Assembly: GCA_951640165.1 (NCBI GenBank)
Contig: OX621242.1
Location: forward strand, 16,733,501-16,797,500
From: Pseudoips prasinana
Taxonomy: Eukaryota; Arthropoda; Insecta; Lepidoptera; Nolidae
Direction: 5' to 3'
DNA: 64,000 nt
Every line of letters starts with the position of its first letter. The stretch's first letter is position 1. Shown here one piece after another: positions 33,716 to 45,452 of this stretch. Position numbers and translations under genes: made by a program. The notes below the pieces were generated by a model that worked only from the letters and a program-made list of their open reading frames with translations, was not told where the DNA came from and made no database searches.

Positions 33716-34267
33716 CAGCTTTAAATTGATCTGAAGTGTTGTTGAGGTCGGCACAGTCTGCGGAGGAATACATTGGCTCCTTGGATGTATTTAATTTTAT
33801 GATTAAATGAACGTTCTCTCTAGTGTAACTTATATTTATTTTGAGACTTAAATATATTTTTAAAATTTTATTGCATTCACAAAATTTGACTATTTTTTTA
33901 TTGTAAAGGCGCTATAAGTATAATTTTTTTTTTTCATTCATTTATTTAAAGAAGATTTGTGAACTAGATCTTGGTACAACTAAAATAAATAACCCAACGC
34001 ATAAGATTGTGTGAGTCGATGTTGAGATTTCTTTTACTTAATTGAATTTAATTTTAAGCAATTTGGTGTTTTTCTAGATAAATATATAAAATAACCTATT
34101 AAGATAACATTTCGGGTTTTTTAGTTTTTACCTACTGGTTTTTCCATACGATAACATTCATAAAAATTGTTTTACTATAACATTAGTATGAATTTCGATT
34201 TTTAAAAGCAGTGATCAGACAGATTTTGTTAGTTGTTTATTTCGATAGTGGCTATGAATCGGAACTT
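33716..34267. other. SEC11 3'UTR and downstream DNA
   Basis: AATAAA at 33984-33989 is a plausible polyadenylation signal for SEC11. Nothing else recognised. Confidence 0.4.
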
Positions 34268-34489
34268 TGTATGTATGTTGTTATCATAATACCTACACTG
34301 AATTTTTAATTTAACATGTCTATGCCTTGTTATTTACTAAATTAGTTTCTTGGAATAAAGTTTATATTTAAGTACTAGCTGTGCCCGCGACTTCGTTCGC
34401 GTGGATGTCGGAACTTAACAATGTATTTTTTAGTGTAAAGCGCTGAGGGAGGATACCGATACAATTTATTTTTTATTTAATTTAGTACT

Positions 34490-35940
34490 TCTTTATTTTA
34501 CCTGTGGAACCATCTGGAGCGTACACAAAAACGTTATTGGGGTTGTTTACGCGTGAAAGAGCTACGTATAGTTGACCATGGGAAAAGTATCCAATAAAAA
34601 AAACTTAGGTCCACCCCCGCAACGGATAATGTCTGGCCCTGAGCTTTATTAATCGTCATGGCATAACAGAGACTGACTGGGAATTGCACTGGTTTGAAAG
34701 AGAAATGAAAGTTTTTAGGAATTATAGGTATCCTTGGAATAAAAACAATATAACCGGCGCCGCAACCTGTTAATATTTCAGCTTTGATAACGTTTTGCTG
34801 CAGATTATTGGTACACCGATGTTTAAAACTATTTTGTGGGCTGGAAGTCCGGGTGTGCTGAGGGAATCCAAAAATTCTACCGGGTAGTGCGTGGCGTCAT
34901 CTTCTTCCATAACTGTATTTATTGAACTATATTTTTTACTATTCCCGGACGCATGAGTCAATATTTTGAAATTAATTGCCGCAGCTTGGTCATTGCGGGG
35001 AGTCAAAATAGCTCGCTAACATAGCCAAGAACCAGCTTGATTTCCCATGTTTGTGGTATCTCCGTACACAGAAGAAATTAGCTCCTGCTGTGATGTAACG
35101 TAAGAACAGAGATTACCAATCAAAATAACTTTTCCATCTTCTTGTACAGGGTATGTGCCATCGCCTATGTTTTTAAAATAAATTGGCAAACTCCTGTGCA
35201 TTTTCGCAGCCTCTGACTGATCGGGTTCCTTCCTATACTTATAACTATCTCTTGAATAGCCAATAAGGACCTGTTGTGACAAATTTCACGTACCCTGTCA
35301 GGAATTTCTCCATCAGTATTTAGTTGTACATGTCTCATAAAATATTCAGCAAACTTGTCATGGTACTTTTGCCATAACTGGTTAACACCCGATAACACAC
35401 AAAAGGTCAATAAGATGGCAAACAAATGTCGCAAGCGATGTGGACTATCGCTCACGCATGCTTCCGCTAGAGCGTCATCCCAATGCTGACCTCCATCTAA
35501 TAAATGGCGTGCTCGGCAAGCGGCCTGGTATGTGGGATGTTCAATATCATCCACTTTACGGAGCTCAGCAAAAGACGTAGGTCCTCGCACTACATGGACC
35601 AGACTGTGGAATGAACTCACACGTGAGCACGCCACGTGAACCTGCCCGCCTTCCTTAAGTCAATTCCAGCTAACTTGAGAGTTGGACTTTGCGATTAGTT
35701 GATGGTTATCGCGACACACACTTTTATAGGGAACTACAATATTTTAAACTGAAAAGGGAGATCATTTGGCACTAACGGAATACGTGACATGAACACTGTT
35801 TCTCCCTGGGCGGATTCAGGCATAATAGTAGCCTCTATAACACGATGCAAAGTTTTGACTTGAAGCCTAGTGCCGTTGCAAAGTTTAGGTGTCTTCAAAT
35901 TCCTCAGAGCCATTATAGGTATACCCACACACAACATACA
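34490..35940 (-). pseudogene. Helitron Pif1-like helicase pseudogene
   Basis: Pieces on the minus strand resemble the helicase half of Helitron Rep-Hel proteins, which unwind DNA during rolling-circle transposition. 35635-35290 holds the pre-helicase region (RGPTSFAELRKVDD ... FAILLTFCVLSG). 35282-35016 holds a later block (IGDGTYPVQEDGK). 35006-34770 has TPRNDQAAAINFKIL and THYPVEFLDSL. 34750-34490 has PVSLCYAMTINKAQGQ and the end region. The Walker A/B core is missing, and stops and frameshifts separate the pieces. 35937-35734 (ALRNLKTPKLCNGTRLQVK) is a C-terminal segment lying upstream of the N-terminal pieces, so the order is scrambled or two copies are fused. Confidence 0.8.
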
Positions 35941-36467
35941 TCCCCTATTATACGCCGTTAGGGGTGGAAATCCCTAAAATACATATTTTTATTTTTAACG
36001 GAAAGGCCAAATACCAATTTTCATGCTATCACTTAATAAATTACATACTTTTCCATGGAATTTCCAAAAATTCTAAAATATTTATTTTTAGCTGAACTAC
36101 TAAATATAAGTTTCAATGCCTTTAACTTCAAAAATGACGGATTTTCATACATTCTCTATTTTACCCCGTTAGGGTTGGTATTTCCAAAAACCCTTCCTTA
36201 GTGAATGCATACGTCATAAAAAGTACCTACCTACCGGCAAAATTTCAAGTCTCTAACCCCAGCCGTTCAGGCTGTGCGTTGATATGTCAGTCAGTCAGTT
36301 TCCTCTTTTACATAGGTTGGTATATAGATTTGTGCTGAGAAAATTATGAGAGACAGGGTTAATTTACTACAGTCAAATACATTCAATCGGCTCAATAAAA
36401 TTCGAATCGTCTGTACATTCGCGTTACAAACGAATCGACAGCACAAACTTTCGATCGACTTGACATT

Positions 36468-36978
36468 ATAATTTAAAATTAAATTATAACAAATCCGACC
36501 TTGTACATAATTCAATTTTCCCAAAGAAAACAGAATATTTTAATAACCAATTTTGGACAACGACATACTTCTAGCCAACCAAGACCTTATTTCGAAACAA
36601 TTCGGAACATTCAAAGCCCTAATCTTAACACCGCGAGTCAAAACAATGCACAACGACATCTATCGAAATAAAATTCAACTATCAAGCACAACGACTTCTA
36701 TCGAAATAAAAATCAACTATCAATAATTTAAAATTAAATTATAACAAATCCAACCTTCTACATCATTCAATTTGCCCAAAGAAAACAGAATTTTTTTATA
36801 ACCAATTTTGGACAACGACATACTTCTAGGCAACCAAGACCTTATTTCGAAACAATTCAGAACATTCAAAACCCTACGTAACTCATGCAATCAGCAAACT
36901 TGGGAAAATCTTAACACAGCGAGTCAAAAGAAATGCACAACGACATGTATCGAAATAAAAATCAACTATCAACCTAGT
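36468..36978. repeat. Direct duplication inside the Helitron 5' region
   Basis: The block starting 'ataatttaaaattaaattataac' at 36468 recurs at about 36720, through 'accaattttggacaacgacatac', 'caaccaagaccttatttcg' and 'atcgaaataaaa ... caactatcaa'. Units are about 215 and 260 bases, differing by an inserted segment. A related single unit lies at 39700-40030. Confidence 0.75.
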
Positions 36979-37620
36979 TCATTCAGAAAAGAGATGTCAT
37001 AATTAAATTTGCACAATGACATCTATCGGACTATAAACATTAGTTCATCTTGAAGTTACGAAAAGTGTGTTATTTTTCTTCATTATTACTTTAATATCTA
37101 ATATCTTTTGATATACTGAACCGATTGCAATAAAACAAAAACTAAATGTTAGCTCAAGTAACGCTCAATCGTTGTGTATAAAAGTTATCTACATTGCTTT
37201 TGTATATTTTACGTGATACCCGAACATATAAACAGACAAACAGACAAAAATTCTAAAAATGCTGGAAATGGGTTCTATTGGTTGTTCTTTAATACCCTGG
37301 CAATTTTTTTTGGATTTTCTTTTGATGTACATAAATTTTTTTTCTACAGATTTATTATATGTATAGATATATTTGTTTTGTATAGGATGATAAAATTTGT
37401 ATGATTACGAATAAAACTGCGATTTTAAGTCTTATTACTTTGATTTACGGTCTATTTCAATTTGTTTTGACTGTACAGGCTTAATATGACAATAATTTCC
37501 GTAGTTTTATTTATTTTGGAATAAAAAATTACCTATATTAAAAATGATATAAATCGATTCAGTAAACCATTCTGAACAAACTATTTTCAGGATGTGCGTT
37601 AATTTAGTTGCATGTTGTAT

Positions 37621-37752
37621 ACGGACACAAACTACATCCAGACTCAGAACAACTATGTATGGGTCAGACAAATAGTGGTCCAGCGCGGGACTCGAACTTG
37701 CGACACGAAGCGGCGAGGCGACTATCTTAGCCGCTGCGCCACACGTGCAGTC
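37621..37752 (-). mobile_element. tRNA-derived SINE (family A)
   Basis: The minus strand begins GCACGTGTGGCGCAGCGGCTAA (A box), followed by 'gtcgcctcgccgcttcgtgtcgc' and B-box 'AGTTCGAGTCCC', then a short body ending '... gtctggatgtagtttgtgtcc'. It abuts the right end of the split DNA transposon. It is an uninterrupted reference for the copy at 54717-55080. Confidence 0.8.
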
Positions 37753-39040
37753 AGTTTGCCTATGATTATACTAAAAAAACTGTTAAGCAATCTTATTTAA
37801 TTTCATTTTATAATAAAACATGATTAGGTTATACAACACGCCTGATATCCTTTCCTACGCTTCATAAAAACACACTCATACACTGACCACTCCCTCACAC
37901 GCACTTTCCACACATACAGGTTATTTTATTTTTCATTTCTTTGCATAATATTTCTGGTTCTCATAAAAGTACCAACACGATAAATGAAGAAAGAACACTT
38001 CCAAGAGGTGGGGTGACCTGAAGTACAGGTCTAGACTAATTTGGGCATTAGTCAACCACAATATATTGTTTTTTTTAAAATGAATTATTTTGTTTCATTG
38101 ATTTATTGATCAGATATTAAAGTCAACTCTTAGCCGTGCCTCTGATACCCAGGTTGTAAAGCTTCTATTATGTTGAGTACGGCTCCAAGTTAAGTTCACT
38201 TGTAAATACAAAACTAAATAAGTTATATACGTTCAAAACTATATTTAGTATTTTTATATCAAAGTTACTCTGCGCTTAATTTAATGTTTCGGGAGTTCAT
38301 AAACCAATCAAATGTCCATACACCTAAGCACGTCTACAACTTGAGTTTGATGTATCTAACTCTACGGGGCTACGTAAACTATTTCTGCAACATCCTTGAA
38401 AGCGCACTATCAGTGTGCCCTTGTCAGTAACGAGAACCCATATTTTCTTTTAAGAATAGGACACGGCTTTCGAAATTCTTTCCAAACTTAAGACGCTGGG
38501 TGACCTACGGGACCTAGCGTATATCATAATCTTTTAAACCACCGTTTAAAGGTTGGGTATATTAAGATTTTGTCACTCAGGGGATAAGCACTAGCTTTTT
38601 ATTTTAAATTACCTAGTCCTACGGCTTACAAGCATACGGCCCAACTCATGGTAAGTGGTTACAATTGCTGATAAAGCTTGCAAAATACGTAGCGTTTCCT
38701 ACTCCTCCCCCCACGTGGATGTGCTTTCTGGAGATTCACAATATTAATATAATAATAATTCAACTACCTGCATCTAACCAATTCTCTAAAGTAGAGGTAC
38801 TTCATGAAGCAGCTCATATTCTAGGTCGGTCTAAATTGTTAATTTCTTTTATGAAAATCAACAGATAAAGTCACCCTTTCAATCTAATAAGCCCTTGTGT
38901 ACGCCGCAAACTTATTAATATATTAATTAATTTCAAAATAGCATCCCGTAATTGTGGAGACACCATACCTACTAGTGCTTACATAATGACAGTACCTACT
39001 CCATAAGGCACGATTAACGGGCATACATTATTGAAGTACA
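37753..39040. other. No gene seen
   Basis: AT-rich DNA without defined repeats or coding frames. Confidence 0.4.
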
Positions 39041-39730
39041 GTCGAAGACACGTCTCGCCGCGTCCGCATGTCCTACCTCACCTCAAAGCCTGGATGGGAA
39101 GGAGGGGCGGCTGTGTCATCTTGGTACAGACTGATTCAAATGACACGGGTGTTTCGGTGAGTATCCGAGCCAGATAGCGACGACAACACTGCAGAAGCGA
39201 CATGGATTTTGCCCAGCATACGCTGGAGGAGTGCCTGGCTTGATAGGCCGAGAGGCGACTCATGGAGATCATCGGAGTCTATCGCCCCCGGCAATCGTTT
39301 ATGCGATGCTGGCGAGCGAGTCCACTACCTGGGATGCCGTGTTCTCCTGTCAGGCAGGTATACTCCAGAAGGAGGCTGCTGAGCGTGACCGGGAGCTAGC
39401 AGATCCCGCTCGAAGACGGAGGGGACGTCATGGCGGCGGCGGCAGCGGGTAGCCTAACTCTTCTCGGGGCTGCGGAAGCTGTAGGTATGAGAAGTGTCCT
39501 CTACTGTGACCACGTGCAAGCAGCTCCGGGAAGGCAGCGAACTACTGTTTGTGGTGTAGTCGCTGGGCCGAACTGGCAGGAGTAGGCATATAGGGAGGGC
39601 AACCCAGAGCCCTCCCAGTGTAAAAGAGGTTTAGTTGGTGCGAGTCCGACATACCCACCCGCAGACACTTTACGGTGACATTCTCCCTGGCTTATCAAAA
39701 AACCCTGTACATAAATTAATTTGCCCAAGG
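39041..39730 (+). mobile_element. 3' fragment of an R1-type LINE
   Basis: The frame around 39210-39240 reads AQHTLEECLA, the R1-clade C-terminal zinc-motif context. 39231-39450 continues with DHRSLSPPAIVYAML, then WDAVFSC and LQKEAAERDREL, the usual C-terminus of R1-group ORF2 (a helix before an Arg-rich tail). The rest is 3' UTR-like and GC-rich relative to its surroundings. Reverse transcriptase is absent. Frameshifts are present. Confidence 0.7.
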
Positions 39731-40498
39731 AAACCTAAACTAATTTTGTAGAACAACTGACATTAACCCTAGATCACTAAACATATTTTGGTGTAACTCT
39801 GTCACTAAACATTTGACTGACAGACGAACAAATAAAAATACCTTTTTTCGTAACGATTTAGAACATTCAAGACTCAACGAAACTCCAATTCAATTTGCAT
39901 TCTTCCTCGAGACATCTTAATAACGTAATAATAATTCCAAAAATGACGCACAATGACATCTATCGAATATGGAGTTCAACTCTCAGCATTAGTTCTTCAA
40001 GTAACTGAATGAATAGCGTGTGTTATTTTAAATCTTCAACACTTTAAAATCTAATATTCTCTTGATAGAGTGGACCGATTGGCATGAAACAAAAACTAAG
40101 TAATAAATACTTCAAATTGTATACCATTTTTACGTAAGTATTAAAGTTATCTACAATGGTGTCGTACTTTTTAGGTGATGCGTGCACAGACAATGACAAA
40201 AATGCTGGGAATGTGTTCTGTTGGTTATCTTTTAACACCCTGGCTATGTTTTTGGAATTATATAGACTAGCTATGCCTCGCGGTTTTACCCGCATTAAAC
40301 TTAATAAATTAGCCTATGTGTTCATCTAGGCTGTCAGCTAACTCTATACCAAATTTTATTAAAATCGCACCAGCCCTTTAGACGTGAAGAAGTAACAAAC
40401 ATACACACTCACACAGTCACGAACTTTCGCCTTTATAATATTAGTATGATGTACAAAAAGTATTTTCTTTACAGATTTATTATATGTATACATATAGA
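39700..40498 (-). mobile_element. Partial Helitron (5' part), carrying a nested Helitron
   Basis: The minus strand starts TCTATATGTATACATATAATAAATC at 40498, then follows the 5' region of the Helitron at 34375-37367 (aaacaaaaact..., caccctggc..., cccaaag-type blocks) to about 39700. The 3' half is missing. A 183-bp Helitron interrupts it at 40267-40449. Confidence 0.7.
40267..40449 (-). mobile_element. Non-autonomous Helitron, 183 bp, nested in a Helitron
   Basis: The minus strand starts TCATACTAATATTATAAAGG and ends 'gcgggtaaaaccgcgaggcatag' CTAG. Flanks are A (40266) and T (40450). Same family as 31193-31385. Confidence 0.8.
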
Positions 40499-40739
40499 TT
40501 TAAAATGTTGGTTTAATTTCAATTAGGTCCAAGAATGGTCGACATAACTTACCATATGGAAAAAGAACATTTTTTTCTTCATTTATGTCATGGCTTTATA
40601 TAGTCGTTATAAAGAATCATCGTTTTCGTCAATTAGTCAATAGTCAACTAGTTTGTCTTAAGGCAGTGCAGACTTTACTAGAGGCTTCTATGGAGTTTAG
40701 GAATCAAAATGGAAAATCACAATTACCGGCAATATGGCA

Positions 40740-41275
40740 GATTTAGGTGACATCTCATCCGTGAAAGATTTCATCCACGGATGAAACGTCGCCCTTTTTA
40801 AATTGTAAGGTGACGAATCATCCGCAATTGGAATCGATTTCGGATGAGTTGTCGTAATTAATACTAAGAGTGGTCGTTTCCAGCCAAAATAAAATACTTG
40901 TTTGTTTATGACGACTAACATCTAAATAATTATATTTCGATTACGATTTCATTTACCTGTATCGTGTTTACGTACGTTATAAAAATTGTTCTGGAATCAC
41001 AATTATTGAGTTTTAATAATCAATAATCAATGTGTGTATCTCAAATAAGACAATATCTCTATACAATTTCCGAGGCTAATTTCATTGTCAATAAGTTCAT
41101 CATCTTATAGTTATTTATTTTTGTTTCTTTCAATACACCTTATTCGGCTCGAAATAAATCCTTGATTTTTCCACAAATTATAATGTTATTTGGCAGAGCT
41201 TTTAATAACATTGCCATGCCATTTTATAATGTTTTTTATAGTCCTGTTTAATCTGGAATACAACCATAATATTGT
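40740..41275. repeat. Left long terminal inverted repeat of the MULE
   Basis: Reverse complement of 48225-48760, diverged by perhaps 15-20% with indels. It includes a decayed inverted copy of the transposase C-terminal coding part (minus-strand GKIKDLFRAE against GKIKDLFRTE at the right). Subterminal motif GGTGACNNNTCATCCG occurs twice. Confidence 0.75.
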
Positions 41276-41326
41276 GGCATCATTCGGTTGCCTTCAATCA
41301 TTATGCAAGTACCTTCAACAATAACA

Positions 41327-41595
41327 CAAAAACCGGCCAAGTGCGAATCGGAATCGCGCACGGCGGCTTCCGTTCCATTATCTATACAAACGAGCAAAAA
41401 ATTCACGTTTGTTGTATGGGCGCCCCCTTAAATATTTTTTTTTTGTATTTGTTGTTATAACGGCAATAGAAATACATCATCTGTGAAAATTTCAATCGTC
41501 TAACTAATCACGGTTCATGAGATACAGCCTGGTGACAGACGGACAGACAAACAGACAGCGAAGTTTTCGTAGTAGGGTCCCGTTTTACCCTACCT
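41327..41595 (-). repeat. GGCCAAGTGCGA-type dispersed repeat, variant
   Basis: Begins 'aaccggccaagtgcgaatcgg', passes 'gttgtatgggcgccccc' and 'ttcaatcgtctaactaatcacggttcatgagatacagcc', and ends 'gacagacggacagacaaacagac ... gggtcccgtttt'. It shares ends with the GGGTTCCGTA repeat but has a different interior. Non-coding. Confidence 0.65.
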
Positions 41596-41689
41596 TACCT
41601 TACACCCACAACCCTAATAATTAATAAAAATTAACTTGTTGACGGTATTGACACAATGATTGAGACATCCTAATGTAGTTTTACAGTGC

Positions 41690-42302
41690 ATTTATTACAT
41701 TGGTCAGTGTCAACAGTGAAGGTACAAGGTAATAAGTTATCTCATATCAAGTATTATTTAGTACGGTGGATGCCTTTTACTTTGGCCACTGCAATATTTC
41801 TCGGGCACACGTCGTTGAGAGTCGGAATAATCTTGTGTCTAAAATTGAGACAACACTTGACCGATTCTCAAACTGGGGGCATATCAACCTAGATAAATTC
41901 AATCCCCTTAAGATACAAGCTCTATGTGTCTTCTACCTCATTTATCACGGGCAGTGTTCAGAGGAATTGTTCAAACTTATACCTGCCGCCACAATCCGCC
42001 ACAGACGCTCTCGTCAAAGGTGGAAATTTCATCCTTATCACCTGGATGAATGGTCATCTACCACCGTGCGTTTCACAAGATAGTTTTTGCCGCGCACTAC
42101 CGTTCTGTGGAATCAATTAGCTGCGGAGGTATTTCCGATTCGGTATGACATGGCAACCTTCAAGAAGCGAGCCTATTCTTTTCTTAAAGGGCGGCAACGC
42201 ACTTGCGGCTCCTCTGGTGTTGCGAGTGTCCAAGGGCGGCGGTGATCAATTACCATCAGGTGACCCACTTGCTAGTTTGCCATCCTATTTTATATAAAAA
42301 AA
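41690..42302 (+). mobile_element. Jockey-type LINE, internally deleted 3' part
   Basis: The frame at 41766-41930 reads ESRNNLVSKIE and FSNWGHINLDKFNPLKIQ, the end of a Jockey reverse transcriptase. A deletion jumps to IYHGQCSEELFKLIPA and DEWSSTTVRF, then after a frameshift [11 protein letters not shown] and [17 protein letters not shown], the classic C-terminus. The 3' UTR ends 'accatcaggtgacccac ... tatataaaaaaa'. It inserted in the MULE just before its DFE-containing piece. Confidence 0.8.
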
Positions 42303-42317
42303 TAACCTGTGTGATCT

Positions 42318-42447
42318 TTTTATCTTATAAGAACTCAGATTCCAGAATTTAATCCTGAGTTAATTACTACAGACTTTGAAATCAGCACGATGTTAGCAGC
42401 GAAAACTGTATTTGATAAAGTGACTACTACTCGATACTACTACTAAT
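42318..42447 (+). pseudogene. MULE transposase fragment, central piece
   Basis: Reads IRTQIPEFNPELITTDFE then ISTMLAAKTVF. A 'p-x-x-i-x-x-DFE-x-a-x-x-x-A' block is the second catalytic-acid region of MULE transposases. A stop lies just upstream and the BEL/Pao 3' LTR cuts it off downstream. Roughly 80 residues expected before the 48100 piece are missing. Confidence 0.6.
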
Positions 42448-42634
42448 AGTTGGTCGAGTTTACAACAATAAGACGTGCCCGTTCCCTGGCTCGCGTGGAA
42501 GGCAAGTAAGTGCAGCAGAGACCAAAGCTGGCGCAACGTGAGGGCTAGTGCGGGGGCGGGTCCGGGGGCGGGCGCGGGGACGCAGATCACGGCCCCACCA
42601 TTCCGCGCTGCTACAGGTAGCTTAGGCGACGACA
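42448..42634 (-). repeat. BEL/Pao 3' LTR, truncated
   Basis: Minus strand starts TGTCGTCGCCTAAGC right after a purine tract with CCCGGGGAATA. It ends at ...CGACCAACT, where similarity to the 5' LTR stops, about 66 bases short of the likely LTR end. GC-rich middle (gggggcgggtccggg on plus). Confidence 0.85.
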
Positions 42635-42722
42635 TATTCCCCGGGTTGAAGGAACTTCAATTTTCTAAAGGAAGAGGGCAGATGCAGTTGAAAGCGCGAC
42701 GAATAGTGCCTCTCTTCGTCTT

Positions 42723-45452
42723 CTACTCCGCCACTCGAGTGATTCCGTCCACGCCGGTATAGGTTTTCGTGACCCGACCCAGGGGCCACAGTAGTGGTGG
42801 TGCCGTCTTGTCCTTAATCAGGACTAAGGAACCTGGCTTCAGCTCGCCTCTGGAATGAAACCATTTTGACTTTGCCTGCAGCAGAGAAACATATTCATTA
42901 TGAAACCGCCTCCAAAAGTGTTGCCTTGTATGCTGAATTCGTTTCCAACGATCTAGCCGGGTAATGTTGGCTTCAGCCACCTGAGGGTATGGCACTGATT
43001 AGAGCGGTCGTCCAATCAGAAAATGAGAGGGGGTAAGTGCCGAAAAATCGTTAGGATCTGTGGAAAGTGGAGTTAGAGGGCGTGAATTTAAGACTGCCTC
43101 TATAAGAGCGAGACAAGTAGCCATCTCCTCAAAAGTATAGTGAGCATGCTTTAATATACGTTTTAAGTGGAACTTGCTAGACTTGACTGCAGCTTCAGCC
43201 AAGGAATTAAAATGAGGAGCATAGCTTGGAGTAAAATTGATTTGTATACCGTCCTGAGCTATCTCAGATGCAACATTACATATTATTACATACAACATTA
43301 GATGATGATGAATTTAAAAATCTGTACATGTCATTTGATGCGCCTACGAAGTTTGTACCGTTATCGGACGTGATACTTCGAGGCTTGCCTCGACGTGCCA
43401 CGAAACGATTTAGAGCAGCCATGTAAGCCTCAGTGGTGAGGTCGGTAACGAGCTCCAAATGTACAGCTTTCACTGCCGAGCAAACAAAGATGCACATATA
43501 ACATTTTGTTAGTTTGCAGCCCCGACCTTTGCGGTCGGCTATCAACACTGGCCCAGCATAGTCTACGTAAGTGTGTAGAAAAGGAAATTCAAGGTGAGTC
43601 CTCGAACTTGGTAATTGACCCATCATTGGCTGAATGCCTTGAGCTTTGTGTCTGAAACATTTAATACATTTATTCACGACAAATCTAGATAAGTTTCGTC
43701 CTCCTAAGGGCCAATAAGTCTGTCGGACGTGTGACAGAAGTAACTGAGGACCTCCATGTAAAATCTTTAAATGTTGCATTTGAAATAAAAGTTTAGTAAA
43801 TATGTGTTTACTACATAAAATTATGGGATGCTTAGTACTAAACTCATAGGGTGAATTTTCAAGCCTCCCGCCCACGCGAATGAGGTTATGACTATCAATA
43901 AATGGAGTTAATGATATTAATCTACTCTTGCGTGGCAATTTGCTACCTGATTTCAATGTAATATATTCGTCAAAAAACATTTCTAGTTGAGAATAATGTA
44001 TAATTACATTGAAAGAGTTTTCTAGCTCTTCTGTAGAAAAATTGCCACACATTTTATTTTTATGCTTTAAGTTATGTATAAATCTAAGTAAATAAGCGAC
44101 TATTCTTTGTATTTTTGTTAGACTAGAGAACCTTGTTAATAAATTATGAATAACTAATGAATGAATTTTGTCTGATTGATGATTGTTATTATTATTGCTA
44201 ATAAAATGACCAGCTACTTCTGGCAAATCGTGTTTCGCTATAGCTGGCATTTTAGGCCACTCATTTTCATTTTATAATAAAAAGGAGGGTCCAGACCACC
44301 ACAGGGGTGTGTCCGCAATGATGTCAGCTCTAAGTCCACGCGAAACAATATCTGCAGGATTATATTTGGACGGTACGTAGCACCAAGTATAACCGTATGT
44401 GCTCTCCTGTATTTCGTGGACTCTATTTCGTACAAAAGGATTTAAATTATTAGAGGGAGTAGAGAGCCAACCCAATACGATGGTGGAGTCACACCAAAAT
44501 CTACAAGTATGAATGGGTATAGTCAATGATTCTCGTACTTTCGTACACAGTCTTGCACCTAACAAAGCAGCAGAAAGCTCTAACTTAGGCATCGTAGTTG
44601 GTTTTATGGGTGCTATACGGTTCTTAGAGACTATAAGCTGTACCCCTATAGACCCATACATGACCGAATTAAGTAAGTCTTAAGAGGTTCTGAGGGATCT
44701 GAGCGAAAAATAATTTTTTGAAGAGGTCGTTGAACTGGATTTAACTCTATGGCCCTGTACATTTTTTCTATGTCACCTGAGACCACGTACAGACGAGTAT
44801 GTTGACGAAAACGTGTTAAAATGGAAAACAGATCGTCTTGAACTACGGGACCGACCATCCGGGATGTCGTTAAGAGACAACCCCGAACTGGTAGAGGCTG
44901 ATGCGTCGAATACTACGCGTAGTTGAGTAGTGGTGCTAGTAGTCCGAACTACTCCGTGATGAGGAATGTAGTGACTAATCGTAGCTTCAGGTGTAGAACT
45001 GTAAGGTGAGTCTAAAGTCATGTGACCTAAATTCTCATATTCCCTCATAAATTCTATATATTTATTTTTAAAAATAGGATCGCGTTTAAAGCCTCTCTTT
45101 AAAGATAAAAAACGTTTCTTAGCATTGTCATATGAATGACCTAAAGTGCTAGGATCTTTTTTTTTAAGGGCATTGTAACGACAAACCGACCATCGTCCTT
45201 GCGGACGGTGTTTTGAACGAAACGTTGTTCACACATTTTTTCTTCTAAGGAAAAATCATGTTTAGGAGAAACGTTGTCAAGCTCCCAGAATTGAGTAAGA
45301 TCGGGAGTAACATGGGAATGGTGGCATACATAAGAAGAGGGTAAACTGTGCTGTTGCGAAATACTGCCCGACACAATCCAGCCAAGCTTTGTTTCGCACA
45401 ATTTGGGTAAGTTTTTCCCTAAATGTATAGAATTAGAGCCTAAGACATCCAA
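42723..45452 (-). pseudogene. BEL/Pao pol pseudogene (RT, RNase H, integrase)
   Basis: 45452-45141 holds the post-protease linker (LGWIVSGSIS) and 45110-44700 the N-terminal RT (HHGVVR, LRVVFDASAST, SLNDI). A frameshift at about 44870 precedes VVQDDLFSILTRFR and SGDIEKMYRAI. The RT catalytic YVDD region is gone between about 44700 and 44660. RNase H at 44640-44272 has KLELSAALLGARL and WCDSTIVLGWL. Integrase at 44250-42999 has an HHCC region (CIKCFRH), VDYAGPV, TSDNGTNFVGA and SLAEAAVKSS, with a frameshift near 43290. The C-terminal chromo-side part at 42995-42723 has GSLVLIKD. A run of A near 45150 probably caused another slip. Confidence 0.85.

Larger units (their letters stand above)
34375..37367 (-). 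mobile_element. Helitron, 2993 bp, degraded helicase
   Basis: On the minus strand it begins TCTATACATATAATAAATC (37367) and ends with the hairpin 'cgcgaacgaagtcgcgggcacag' and CTAG (34375). The flanks are A at 34374 and T at 37368. The 5' kilobase is non-coding and includes a duplicated block. The 3' half carries Rep/helicase fragments (see 34490-35940). The same 3' end occurs at 63598, so the family has more copies. Confidence 0.85.
34268..37618. mobile_element. Second copy of the CAACATGT DNA transposon, split by a Helitron
   Basis: 34268-34374 (attaaattagtttcttggaata-type segment) and 37368-37618 (aaaactgcgatttt ... gttgcatgttg, TA) match 11988-12420 in order. The Helitron at 34375-37367 sits exactly between. 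The left terminal repeat is not recognisable, so this copy is older or truncated there. Confidence 0.7.

Noticed and set aside
37675..37750. tRNA gene on the minus strand
   Set aside because: The same tRNA-like head occurs at least four more times in the window with a shared downstream body, so it is a SINE head.
39078..39272. Minus-strand ORF
   Set aside because: Antisense to the R1-type LINE frame.
42475..42762. ORF over the BEL LTR (also at 47940-48263)
   Set aside because: GC-rich LTR sequence open by chance; repeated because the LTR is repeated.
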